Assembly: GCA_023213395.1 (NCBI GenBank)
Contig: CM041465.1
Span: forward strand, 251,231,741 to 251,295,740
Direction: 5' to 3'
Origin: Cycas panzhihuaensis
Lineage: Eukaryota > Cycadophyta
DNA length: 64,000 nt
Position 1 is the stretch's first letter, and the number at the start of each line of letters is the position of its first letter. Made by a program: the position numbers and the translations under genes. The notes below the pieces were generated by a model. The model was given only the letters and a program-made list of their open reading frames with translations. It was not told the DNA's origin and searched no databases. Shown piece by piece: positions 45,739 to 57,372 of this stretch.

Positions 45739-46450
45739 AATATGGATTTAAATGTAAAGGTTTTTTATGGTACCTACATAATGTAAGGTCTTATGATTGG
45801 GAAACGAGTAGGTGAATCCAATTTTTAAGATAATATATAGGTTTAATTGTTAAGCTAGGGATATGTCTATGAAATTTAATGACACATCATCATTATTCAA
45901 TATTAACATAGGTGTCTTTCAAAGGCTACCTTTAACATAGAGTAGCTCTAGGTAGGATGTAGAAGAAACTATTGATAGGGATACATCAACCTAAAAAGTA
46001 GATAATGGAGATTCTTTAGAGGGTTCATCCTCAAATTCTAGTTTAATTTTGACTTGAAAATCCTCATCAAGATCAAGGTCAATGGTGAAAATTATGCACC
46101 CACTTTTTTGAGTACTTAACATAGAGAGGAGCCTTTAATTGATTATTAGCTTTTGTAAATAGAACATGAATTAGAGTTGAAGAGGAGTCAGGTGCTGGTT
46201 GTTGGTGTTTATCCAATCATAATCATTGATGCTTCTGGTCAAATTAATAGGGATACTAGTACCATGAGGAGTCTCTCCAAAATGTGGATGAATGTTTTGT
46301 TATAAATTCTGCTTCAACTACCCTTATTATGGATGGCATCCTTTAAGGAGTTTAAGGTAGTAACTTTTAAAAGCATCTAAATATAATCCTTGAGACCTAA
46401 AGTTTGAATATTAATGAGAGTTCTAACATTAAGTGATTAAGATACTTAGT
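45739..46450 (-). pseudogene. E7 protease N-terminal piece and possible gag tail
   Basis: Minus strand. Near the junction the frame reads VGTIKNLYI and then passes into the protease end at 30752 across E8. A stretch with LDLDEDFQVKIKLEFEDEPS (about 46020-46075) is a typical acidic linker between gag and protease. Gag proper is not readable further on. This piece is assigned to E7 because orientation, frame and the target duplication all agree. Confidence 0.6.
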
Positions 46451-48555
46451 TTTATAATGCCTAAAACTCATTGATATACACCTCTACTAAAGTTATTCAT
46501 CTAAGTCTGGTAAGTTGGATAAAGAAAAGCAATTTTATATGCTATCATGCTATTCAAAAATGTTCTTGGAGAAGAGATCCCATGGTTGGCTTATTGGATT
46601 CTCTTATCTCTTCCACTAAAACCAATTATGGAATTTTCTATTTAAGTGGATTAAAGCAAATATTAATTATTTTTCTATGCACATAGGATTCAAAGTAAAA
46701 TATGACTCCAACTTAGTAATCCAACTTTGGGCAGAATCCCTATTTAGATTAAGATCAAAGGTTAATATGGTGATCTTATGATTTGCTCGTATTTGTCATG
46801 GAGTGAATGGTGGCGATGGTGGTCCTAGGTTATTAGAGGTGGATGGACTTGTGGGTGCGGTGTAAGAATTTGATTCCATCCACTAAAATATACTATCCAT
46901 TTTTCTATCAAAATTATCCTATTTTTATTTGTATTCAAATAAGTCCTACTTCTAGCTTGAATCCTTGACCTATTGATTTAAACTTATTAAACCCTTGTTT
47001 AATACATTGATATTACCAAATATTTCTTAGAATTAGACCTCAAGTACCTAAATGCATTATGCCTATGTGGGTGCCATAGATGTAGAATCTAGTGTGATGA
47101 TTAGATAAAAGGAATTATAAGAAAGAGGGTAAGTAAAGATAAGGGTATTCACGAAGAGGGGAGAAAAGATAAATATAACAAGATATTAAGAAGTTAGGAA
47201 CTAAATGCAAATAAGTAAGGAAACAAAATGAGAGGTGGGGAGAGTGTTGGAGTGTTTATAGCTTCTTGACCCTCAAGAATACAAAATAATATCATTTAGA
47301 GTAATGAGTTAAGTACAAAGAGCTTGTCAAAATGATGTAGGTGAGATTCAAAGGTGGAACTTGGGTAGTAAGACCCATAAGGTACCTACATATCATTATA
47401 TCTTGAAACTAATAATTAAAGTTTACCTAGTGGAAAATGACCAATGCAACGTGCTAATCAAAATAAGACCTATAAATTTGTAGGATAATTTTATAACTAT
47501 GGATTTTTTTAAAATCTCAAGTCTATTAGTGTAGGGTTCATCTAAATTTAAAAAGCATTCACAAAAGTGACCCTATAAACTCTCTTTTTTCTTTTTTTCT
47601 TTAAGGGTAAACTCTAGATTGGGATTAGTTGTAGGGATTAGAATTTGAGTTGAAGGTTTAGAAAGGAAATTTTAAGATTTTCTACTATTATCTTTGCATT
47701 AGAAGTCAAAGGTGTCATGTCGTTGTGTCTGTAATACTAGTTAGTGTTGTTGGTATATAGATAATGCAACTTTAGTATTCTTTCATTTTAGTTTCTCTTA
47801 CAAATATCTAGAACTCTCGAGTTATCTTATGAAAGTATAAATATCTAGAACTCTTGAAGGAATTTACTTTTTAATATTTATGTGACCCTCTTCTTTGGGC
47901 AGAATTATGACTATAAGGATATAAAAGTACCTAAGATGTAATAAACAAGGTGTACCTAATTCTATAGGCCCCTTAATAAACTTTCTAGTTGTTATTATTG
48001 CTCGACCTAATCTCTTAGGATACCAACTATGAAGGAAACTTGTATTAATAGCCATGATAGTCATTCTAAGGTGTTTGTAAGGACTAACTTCCTAGCACTA
48101 ATTACTAACCAATGCATTATATAGGATAGGTTGCTAATAGTTTTTCGTATTCTAAGTAAGGCAAGGGAACCTACAAAGGTCCTCTAATATACCCAAAGGG
48201 ACATGGAGGCTTAATTTCATTGTTGGATTACGTCTGAGGCTTGTGTAATTAATGTGATCTACTTCGTTTCATATATGAGTGTATACCCATGCATACTTAG
48301 CCTAAAATGATAGATCCTTATGATTTTTAAAGACCCTCAACATAGGGTCTTTACCTAACCACTAAGGAAAGGGATGGATGGGACTTAACTCTCACCACCC
48401 ACTTATAGTTAATCACTTAAGAGCATAATAGAATAGAATAAATAGAGCCAATTACAAAAAGAAGGGTTTGAGAGATTCCCTGAGCGAAAGTAAATTTTTC
48501 CTTTTTCTTCCACTTTCTTTGATTTATTAGCCACTTCAGTTGAATCCAGTACCTT
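46451..48555. other. Stretch without recognisable gene; possible E10 leader
   Basis: No domain is readable on either strand. A short phrase AAATATCTAGAACTCT occurs twice at about 47803 and 47839. On the minus strand this would be the leader of E10 if the primer-binding site at 48556 is real. The rest may be the 5' part of E7 and older debris. Confidence 0.4.
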
Positions 48556-48567
48556 GTTATAATACCA
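48556..48567 (-). promoter_or_regulatory. E10 possible primer-binding site
   Basis: On the minus strand TGGTATTATAAC, followed by AAGGTA, resembles TGGTATCAGAGC with three changes. It lies seven bases beyond the LTR-like segment. Confidence 0.4.
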
Positions 48568-48574
48568 CTTAAAA

Positions 48575-48974
48575 TGAGCCTTTACCAATAACTCTCTAAC
48601 TTAAGTATACAAGTGTGAATACTGTATAATATTGTGGTACATTATTATAACTTGGAAAATGAATTATAAAGAAGATCTCATAAGTCACAAGTTCACTAAA
48701 AGAGCACAAAGATCACTAAAAAGGGGTACTGAAGTACAACCTCTAGAAAAGTGATAAAACTTAATAACCCTCCCTTTAGAATAAGTTGGCCTTAAATAGG
48801 CAAGAGAGGCCCCTTCACATAAGATATAATTAGTAAGAAAAACAACCTCAATTTCCATTGATGAACATAAGCAGCTTGTGCACAAAGGTTAATGCCCAAC
48901 ACTAACCATCTAAGTCACCTTAGCTTAAGTGTTAGCTTAACTATTTTCACTTAATGGAAAGTGGTTATGTAACA
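48575..48974 (-). repeat. E10 possible 5' LTR (400 bp)
   Basis: On the minus strand the segment starts TGTTACATAACC and ends GGCTCA, followed by the possible primer site. There is no second copy in the window, so this rests on the TG...CA ends and the primer motif alone. It would cut off the left LTR of E11, whose similarity stops at 48982. Confidence 0.35.
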
Positions 48975-48981
48975 TACATTA

Positions 48982-50540
48982 TGAATATTTTTAGAGATTA
49001 AAATAAAATAAAAAGTATCAAAGGAAAGAAAATAAGGATAAAGTAGTAGAAAAGAAGGGAAGATATAGGAGATAGTAGGTTACTATTATTTCATGCTTTC
49101 AATAGAATATGAGATGTAATTCATGGAGTATTATACTTCTTAATAATTCACATCTACAGAGATATATACCATAGAATTGACATAGTTAGACATCTAATAG
49201 TTTGCTCCATTAAATCCCAAACATGACAGGATAAATAGAATGTTGAAAATTATACAGAAAGACACTAAACTACTTAAATCTACATAAATTGTGTCATTCA
49301 TATTTTTTAATAAAATGAAGAACACTTTAATATGAAAACCACAAAAAAGCAATTTGTTCACAAGAAAATACCATTTGTAGATGAAAATGTATATGGGCCT
49401 ATATAACACTCCATATGCCATTTCACACCTGATGCCCATTTGAGCTCATATGATATATCAAATGGCATGTCAATGAGAAGCCCCAGATTGTTCCTAATAA
49501 AGGAAACATAAATTTATCTTATATATAAGAAACATATGATAATCTAGTTATAAAAGGGATAAAAGAGAGAAGAAAATAAGAAGAAAACAAGAAGGAGAAG
49601 GATGAATTAGAACATGAAGGATGTATGCTAGAACCCTTGCCAAAAATATGACTCTTTCTCTTAATTATTTTCCCCTGATTCCATTCAGAGTCTTAGCATT
49701 TAAAGGTTATGTTTTCTTCTCCTACAAGTTGCTTACATTACAACTTAATATAAAATAGCTTTCTGAATCCTTTCTCCACTCTAGCAATCTATAATTGTTG
49801 CATCACAAAATAATCCTATGACTTATAAAATCTCTTTTTAGGTCTAGTAATTTATAGCTACCCTTCATATATAAATCTTGATGCCTGATTAGTTACCAAA
49901 ATCTAATTGTTGATATGTTGTTCTTCCATCTATACACCATTGGCTCACCCTCTACTACTTTTACAATGTAATAATGGTTCGAAAATGACTACCAAAACCA
50001 TTATATCATTTTTTGGCTACTTAGCTAGTCTATTAGGTAGCACATATGGAATGATAAGGTAGCAACCACTAATTAGCCATATCAACTTCTTGTCAATCCA
50101 TTATATGCATTTCACATGGGTGGAGATGGATAGATTATGAGATTTATTGACTTTGTAAAATGTGAAATGTACTTGAGTGTATTTCCTCAAATTTTGCATC
50201 GACAACAATGAGTGGATTTACTTATTCATTCATATGCAAAATCATCAAGGCACCCTTGTATAGTCTTTCAATTTCATAGTTGTAGATTTTTGAGCTTGCA
50301 TAATCCAACTTGTGAAATTCAAATGCAAAATGCTATTATCTCTTTTATAAGTCTATAAAAAGACCTTTGCTTTATTTATAACATTATTTTAACTTCTTCA
50401 TAGCATAACTCTAGCATAAAACATGTTTGCAATGGATTGATCCTTAATATAGGTCCCTTCCTTGGCTTATTTATTCTATTACTACATATTTATTTTCATT
50501 CATACACACTTTTAAGCAAGGGCTAAAAGTGGTAATAACA
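48982..50540 (-). repeat. E11 3' LTR, truncated (about 1.56 kb)
   Basis: It matches 53275-53366 and 60103-61559 over its whole length; for example, CTTCCTTGGCTTATTTATTC occurs in both copies, and the block around ATTTCATGCTTTCAATAGAATATG (49090 and 60120) is shared. The last approximately 200 bases of the LTR, present at 53071-53274, are missing here. Confidence 0.75.
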
Positions 50541-51529
50541 TCTAGCGCTCTTGCATTTATTCACCCCTTTTAGGCTAATAAAATGCATAAATTTCTAAAA
50601 CTAAAATTCCTAGACTAATATGTACAAGGTGAGAGTGCTTCAAAACTAAATAAGATAGGATCAATAAGCTATCCATTGAGGAGAATAGATAGCATGCCTC
50701 CATATAGTTTATACAATTGGGATGTATAATCTTCAAACTTTAAGTTATCCAACTATAGAATGTTAAAGTTTAGGTGATGAGGCATGATAATCTCTTTTCC
50801 AAATACCATCAAATAGCAACAATATCCTTTTCTATACAACAACCCTTCAATTAGAATATTAACTCTAGACTTTAAATTTAAGAGATATAGTTCCTTTTTA
50901 TCAAAGATCTTATTGCAAAAGTCATTCTTAAATAGAGAGCAAAATATTATAAATATGGATCTTATTGATCAAGGTCACTAACTCAAGATATTAGAGTTAA
51001 ATCACTTGATGTTGTACTTTATTCATTTTGCTTCCATTCACTAGGTATAATTTATCCATTAAAATCTTTGGGATCAACTTGTCAAAATCATGCTCCTATA
51101 CTAATACAATTGAATTTGCTTTTTAGATCAAGTTCATGAATATTTTCTTCTAAATATTCCTCTTAAATTATCTCATCTTTTATTACATGATAAAAAATAG
51201 AGGATAGTTCTAAATCAATTATCTCTTTATGGATCTTATCATGTTCAAGTAAAAGTAGATCTTTATGTATAACCATACCTTGCATTTCCTCCACTTCCAA
51301 AGCTTATTTCATGGCAACAACAATGACAACATCTCATCTTGTCATACAAAAGGTGATATGAGCTCATCCTTCTTATATATCTACCATGGATCTAAATTAT
51401 CATCAGTTGATTGTCATATAATGATAGTTCCAACTCCTTCTTTAGATTCAATTCCATGCAAGTGCATGTCCTAATTAGAATTATGCATGTTAAAATCTAT
51501 TTCATTCCCATCTTTTCTTATAATGAGTA
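50541..51529 (-). other. E11 core, unreadable part
   Basis: No domain recognised. On the minus strand a purine run AAAAGGGG near 50563-50570 could be the polypurine tract, though it is about 25 bases from the LTR. Confidence 0.35.
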
Positions 51530-51930
51530 GAACATTAGTTTTAGGCTCTGTTAGGAATCTATAGCTTTTTAAATTAATAGTGGGATCTATGCTTTCCTCA
51601 AGGACCTTATATTCCTTAACTTGTTATTTTTCAAGAGAATAACTTTACATCAATAGGGAACCCTCCAACCATGTAAGAAGTTATGGATAAAACATCATTT
51701 ATATCTATTTTGATAAAAAAATTATAACACTTAGGTATATTATTAGCCACTTTTAGTTGATTAATGAATTGGCCTCCTTAAAATTTTTAGGAGATATTCA
51801 AGATTACTAGCTCATCTTTAATATACTATATTCCTTTATTGTTACCAAGAGAGGTCATACTAGTTATAGGAATTTTATAATCTAATAATAAGGGTCCCCT
51901 ATTAATACTTAGATCATTTGATAAAGTTTT
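51530..51930 (-). pseudogene. E11 unidentified coding relic
   Basis: On the minus strand a frame with few stops reads LVILNIS, then KVANNIPKCYNFFIKIDIND, then SITSYMVGGFPI. The sequence looks like real protein (a sensible mix of hydrophobic and charged residues over more than 80 codons), but I cannot name it. It may be a protease or linker region of a Tat/Athila-type element. Confidence 0.35.
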
Positions 51931-52199
51931 ATATTGAATGTTGCTTTCATACATAGCTTTATCATTGAACTCTTTCTCCAAAGTGGTGTTTATTTATTGC
52001 TCTTAAAGTCCTCTTAACATAGTGATGGGTTGAATAAGAGGTTGTTTACTTGCCACCAGTTACCTCCAATATTGTAACTTGTGATTTAATTATCTAATCA
52101 TAGTTTAGACATCTTTATATCTTTATTGAATTAATGGACCATCTTATCTTCTAATATCTATTTGAAAAGAATGTTCTTCCCATCTTTTCATAATCATTT

Positions 52200-52740
52200 T
52201 AAAATGAAGGGTGATGGTTATTGCTCCTTAAAGATCTATTGGTTATTTCAAAAGGATCATCATCCCAATGTTTGTATCTAGTCCATCCAAGGACCACTCT
52301 ATTAAAACCTCCTCTACAAGTCTAAAATCAACTCTCAACATAGTCATTGATACTCTACATTGCTTCTCTCCTTATGCATGATAACTCCCTAGTCAATGTA
52401 GTTAGAGTTTTCTTATTTCCATATTTCAACTTAAAAACCTACAACAAATCCCTCCAATTCTTGATGAAAGCATGCAGTAATGAATAAAACTAAATTGTTG
52501 CCCTACCAGTTAATAAACAAGCAAATAACCTAAGGGAAAATTTGAATGATCAATCCTAAACTTTCTATATGTGATGAAAAAATCATTTAAATGTTATTTT
52601 TTTGAGGTAGATTCATCCCCACTTAATTCAAAATAGGCCTCTAAGGCCTTATTTGGAATACCATGCAACTCACCATATAGATGAAGAGGATCTTGTTGAG
52701 TCCAAGAAAGAATGTCACATATTTTTTTAACTATGTATAA
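52200..52740 (-). pseudogene. E11 gag relic
   Basis: Minus strand. DPLHLYGELHGIPNKALEAY, a FELSGDE block, HLNDFFITYRKFRID, LRLFACLLTGRATI and FYSLLHAFIKNWRDLL match the retrotransposon gag fold (family: P.F.G..D...HL..F, then R.F...L.G.A..W...L....I..W). There are a few stops. The same GIPNKALEAY-type phrase is read on the plus strand near 17210, so that fragment belongs to the same gag family. Confidence 0.65.
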
Positions 52741-53045
52741 GGTGATTTTTTGCTAAACCTCTAAATCTAAAAATTATTAGAATAAATAAAATAGAAAAGG
52801 AAACTTAATCTTCTATCTCTAGAATAAAAATCTCTTATTGTGTATCTATGGCAATGCTAAAATTACTTGTAGATCTTTGATGTTGCCTCTATAATAAATG
52901 TTGTAGTTCTCTAAATATTCTAATCTTTAATACATGAGAGTATGGCATCCTTGATAGATGAGCCAAACATCAAAAACAACAAATAATAATAGATTGTATA
53001 ATAGAAAATAGGGAAAACAAAGGAAAATATTTTTAAAGAGGGAAT

Positions 53046-53067
53046 CTCCTCCCAGTATGGTCACTAA
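53046..53067 (-). promoter_or_regulatory. E11 Tat-like primer-binding site
   Basis: On the minus strand TTAGTGACCATACTGGGAGG begins three bases after the LTR end at 53071. It resembles the TTGGCGACTCTGCTGGGGA-type site of plant Tat retrotransposons rather than the initiator-Met site used by the other elements. Several bases differ, partly by G-to-A and C-to-T change. Confidence 0.5.
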
Positions 53068-53070
53068 TTT

Positions 53071-53366
53071 TGTTGACTAGTTACTTTATACACCTACAAT
53101 CAATGACATGAAAGGATTCTAGTTTGTATACTTTGATGATATTAGTATAAAGGACTAAGACAACATACACAAATTAGAAATATTTATCATTCAAATCTTT
53201 AATTAGCTTGTATAACATACTATGAAATAATGTATAATATATAAGGCAAGTCATAGTTTGAATATTATCCATCATGAATATTTTTAGAGATTAAAAGAAA
53301 TAAGAAGTATAAAAGGAAAGAGAAGATAAAAGGGATGAAGTCATAGAAGAAAAGGGAAGATAAAGG
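53071..53366 (-). repeat. E11 5' LTR, inner part
   Basis: This is the terminal segment of the right LTR, cut from the rest by E12. From 53275 it matches 48982 onward. AAAGG at 53362-53366 is the E12 target site. Confidence 0.7.
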
Positions 53367-54416
53367 TGATCCCAAAAGAGCTTAGTTGGTGAAGAAGTCA
53401 ATTATCAACCTTTTCTCCTTGAGATCCTGGGAGTTAGTGTAGAAAGCTCAATAACATCAAAACAACAATGAGCTTATGAAAGGAAATTCTACACCAAATT
53501 ATTTATTCTTGACATTGATCCAAAATTATGAGGAGTAGTACTTTTATTAAACTATGAAAATCTCCATTTAATGGTGGAGAAATCAACTAGCAAAAGAATG
53601 GTAAAATTACAAGGAATAAATGATACAATTATATCATAAGGGGGACTCCAACCCTCCAAATGCTTCTCCAATGATGCTTCCCAAGTCAAGTCTCCAAGAA
53701 CCACCTCTCTGACCTGTAGTAGGGCTCAATTTATATAAACAAACCAAAATTGCATGTTTAACAAGTGGCAATCATGCAAGTATAACCACTAACCACCAGA
53801 AAGCATGTTGTCCAAGTGGCCTTCATGCAATTCTTAAAAAGTCATAGCTTGTAATAGATCTTAACATACTCCAATTTGGCTAAAATTTGGTACAAGTATA
53901 GGAATGCATGTCCCCCCCGTTTTCTCAAATTTTTAGCTCATTTGGATGTCATTTGGCTACATTTTTATTCATTTAATAATAATATGTATTTGCTGTTTTT
54001 CTGTTATCCAAGTGGCCTTCATGCAATTCTTAAAAGTTGTAGCTTGTAAATGACCTTAACAGGCTCCAATTCATATCAAATTTGGTAAACATATAGGAAC
54101 AATGTCTCCTCCACTTATTCAGAATTTTAGCTCATTTGGATGTCATTTGGCTATATTTCTATTTATATAATTATAATATATATTTTCTATTTTTTCTACT
54201 AGCTGTGGGATTAATTTTATGCAAAAACAAGGCTTGAACTCTAATCAAATAATATTTTCTGAACCCCACCTTTTGTACACATCTAGTGGGATGTGACTTC
54301 TCCCTTTAAACAAAATTTCATATAATTTTGATACCATTTGGCCATATCTCTTTCAGTTATACCAATGCCTAGAATTTTCCGCATCCTGTAAACATATGGT
54401 AGATCCTCCTGGATCA
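53367..54416 (-). repeat. E12 3' LTR (1050 bp)
   Basis: Plus-strand ends TGATCCC...GGATCA form an inverted TGATCC/GGATCA pair. Inside, the phrase CCAAGTGGCCTTCATGCAAT occurs twice (about 53815 and 54010) with similar following sequence, so the LTR carries an old internal duplication of about 195 bp. Confidence 0.92.
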
Positions 54417-54432
54417 CGGCTCCCCCTTCCTT
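54417..54432 (-). promoter_or_regulatory. E12 polypurine tract
   Basis: On the minus strand AAGGAAGGGGGAGCCG abuts the 3' LTR. Confidence 0.8.
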
Positions 54433-55980
54433 GGAAAATAGCCAACTCCTGTTTGGCTTAGAATTGGAGATGGGGGAAGTGTTGTTCTCCTTGTTGCCTA
54501 CTAAACCACTTGGCCTTACTAGGAAATTACCCTGCTACTCTAATCTTGAAAGATTCATGTGTCTTATGTCTTATTTTGGTAGATTTTCTCTCCAAGATAC
54601 AATCTTCCTTGAGAGGCTCCTCACTTTCCAAATACAAATCATCAACTGAAGGTAAAGTGAACTGGTCCTATTCCTCATCTAGCATGGAGAGCTCAAAGAG
54701 TTTTAAGTATTTAGCATTTACTACTGAATATATTTGCATATAAGGTGGAAGATCAAGTTGGAAAGCATTGCCACCTACTTTTCTCAAAATCTTGAATGGT
54801 CCATACCTTATAGGTTTGAGTTTCTTGCCTTCTCCTTTTAACCTCTCCTTGCTCAAGTATAACCATACTAAATCTCCTTCTTGAAAAGTACACTCTTGCC
54901 TATGCTTTTCATGTCTTCCCTTGTACTTTTGTTGAGTCCTTAGAAGTTGATCATGTACTTCTTTGTGGACTCCCTGAATCTTCTCCAAGTATCTTAAAGC
55001 CTTGTCATGCTCCTCCTTCTCTTTGATGGATCCTTCCTTAGCTTGCATGAAAAACTCTAAGTCAAATGGACTTTGAGGTAAGTATCCCAAACAAACTTCA
55101 AAAGGTGCTTTAGAGTGTGATGCATGCATTGCTCTATTAAATGCAAATTGTAGAAAAGGCAATGATTCATCCCAAGTCTTTAGATGCTTGGAATTGTATC
55201 CCCTCAATACATGTACCAAAGTTTTGTTCACTACTTCAGTTTATCCATTTGTTTGAGGATGGAAACTTGTACTCCTCTTCAATTTGGTATCCATCATCTC
55301 CCATAATGACTTCCAAAATGATGAAAGGAATCGAGTGTCCTGATCTAAAATGATGGAAGAAGGCAAGCCAAAATTCTTCCATACATGCTCGAAGAATAAT
55401 TCAGTTGCTCCTGTACCTGTGATTATCTTCTTACAAGGTATTAGACATATCATTTTACTAAACCTATCTACAACAATAAAAAGATAATCATGTCCCTTCC
55501 TAGTCATGGGAAGTCCCCCTAAAAAATCAATGGAGATACTTTCCCAAGGCCTAGTGGGAATAGGAAGTGGTGTATACAATCCTAATTTTCTAGAAGAAGG
55601 CTTAGAAGTATTACACATTACACGTCCTTTTACATATTTTTTTACATCATTTTACATTTTTAGCCATACAACATATCTTCTCAAGTTTGCTAAAGTCTTC
55701 TCTATAGCAAAGTGACTAGCTACTTTAGAAGTATGGGCTTCTCTAAGCCACTTGATCTTATCTCCTTTTGATGGAACATAGAGCTGCTCCCCTTTGAAAA
55801 GTAGACCATCCTTCCAAGCAAGCTGGGAAGGTCTTCCTTTCGCTAGGTTCTCTAATTCTTCCTTCAAAGCTTCATCTTCATGGTACAAGTCTATGTACTC
55901 TTCATGATGCAGCGGTTCCACCTGCAAACTCATAAGAGAACGACAAACAAAAGTAGAAGAAGAAGTGGAACAAGGTGGTC
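54433..55980 (-). pseudogene. E12 integrase and pol end
   Basis: Minus strand. The zinc finger reads ASHFAIEKTLANLRRYV near 55680. The core: SISIDFLGGLPMTRKGHDY, FIVVDRFSKMICLIP, LDQDTRFLSSFW, SFHPQTNG, stop (TAA for an expected Gln, 55240), TEVVNKTLVHVLRG. The D, D and E residues are present. The C-terminal 187 codons (54668-55231) are open: FQEGDLVWLYLSKERL, RYGPFKILRKVGGNAFQL and IYSVVNAKYLKLFE. No chromodomain is seen at the end, unlike E9, so E12 belongs to another gypsy group. Confidence 0.88.
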
Positions 55981-56413
55981 TAGATAACATATCAGTAATT
56001 TTGTTATTAGATCCCTTTTTATACTTAATTACAATATTGAATTGTTGTAAATAACTCATCCACTTCATGTGTCTTGCTTACTGTAATTTACTTTGAGTTT
56101 GTAAAAATTGAAGAGGCTTATGATCGGTATGAACTACAACCTCTTTTCTGGGCAAGTATGACCTCCAATGTTTACATGCTTGATGAAGTGCGAACATTTC
56201 TCGATCATATGTTGGGTAGTTCTTCACTTGAGGGGTGAAGACTTCCGAATGGTAAGAAATAGGCTTCCCATCTTGAATAAGGACAGCTCCCATCGCATTT
56301 CCACTTGCATCGGGTTCTACTTCAAAAGGCCTTTGCAAATTTGGCATTGCCAAAATCGGTGCTTCACAAATTTTCTTCTTTGAAAGAAGAAAGGCTTCTT
56401 CCTCCTTGGAACC
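55981..56413 (-). pseudogene. E12 RNase H
   Basis: Minus strand. FEVEPDASGNAMGAVLIQDG, YHSEVFTPQVKNYPTYDREM, HQACKHWRSYL, VVHTDHKPLQFLQTQSK, stop, ARHMKWMSYLQQFNIVIKYK. The catalytic Asp residues of PDAS and HTDH are kept. Stops lie near 56414 (TAG) and 56076 (TAA for an expected Gln). Confidence 0.88.
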
Positions 56414-57372
56414 CTAAGTAAACTTTCTACTAGATTTTGTCAATCCATGTAGAGGTGTTGCAACCTGTGAGAAATGAAGAATCAACTTTCTCAAGTATTG
56501 ACAAGCTCCTAAAAAACTTCTCACCTCTGTGATGTTTGTTGGCCTAGGCCATTTGAGGATGGCTTGAGTCTTGAGTAGATCAATGCTCAACTTTCCTCCT
56601 CCAACCACAAAGCCTAAGAAGATCAAGTTTTCTTGCCAAATTCACACTTCTTCACATTAAGCTTCAAATGATGCTTAGCCATAGTCTTTAAAACTTCTTC
56701 TATGTGCTGCAAATGGTCCTCCCATATGGTGCTGAAAATTAAAATGTCATCAAGATAGACAACAACAAAATTATCCAAGTAAGGTCTTAACATTTCATTC
56801 ATTAGTCTTATGAATGTTGCAGGAGCATTACACAATCCGAAAGGCATAACCATCCATTCAAAGAGTCCTTGCTTTGTTTTGAAGGCCGTCATCCATGTGT
56901 CCTCCTCCTTAACCCTAACTTGGTGATAACCACTTTTCAAATCCAATTTACTAAAATAACAAGCATGCTGAATTTGATCAAGCAAATCATCTATGCGAGG
57001 TAAAGGGTAGTGATTTTTAATTGTAATTTTATTCAAAGCACGAAAGTCTATACACATTCTCCATCCTCCATCCTTCTTAGGCACCAAGACAATTGGTGAC
57101 CCACAAGGTGAACATGAAGGTCTTATGACCCCTTGATCAAGCAACTCCTTAACTTGCCTCTTTATCTCATTATTTTCTACAATGGAGTGCCTATACAAAG
57201 CAACATTAGGTAATGGTGCATCTCCTACAAGAGTGATTTCATGCTCTATCTTTCTCTTTGGTGGAAGCCCATCAACATGTTGAAATAGAATATCATACCT
57301 TGTCTTTAACTCCTCAATTTGTTGCATTTGTTTAGGTGATATAAGCGGTGTGAGTAGAAGGACCTTCTTCAT
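56414..57372 (-). pseudogene. E12 Ty3/gypsy reverse transcriptase
   Basis: Minus strand. The 249-codon open stretch 56623-57372 contains KRKIEHEITLVGDAPLPN, SPIVLVPKKDGGWRMCIDFR, ALNKITIKNHYPLPRIDDLL, KLDLKSGYHQVRVKEED, WMVMPFGLCNAPATF and VVVYLDDILIFS (56740-56775, both catalytic Asp kept). One A missing in an A run near 56628 shifts the frame, after which IFLGFVVGGGKLSID and FLGACQYLRKLI follow. This is the best-kept gypsy RT active site in the window. Confidence 0.92.

Noticed and set aside
48895-48981. Continuation of E13 RT to the left of E11
   Set aside because: A faint likeness to the LVGSLMYLT block was seen, but too few residues agree; the possible E10 LTR explains this stretch better.
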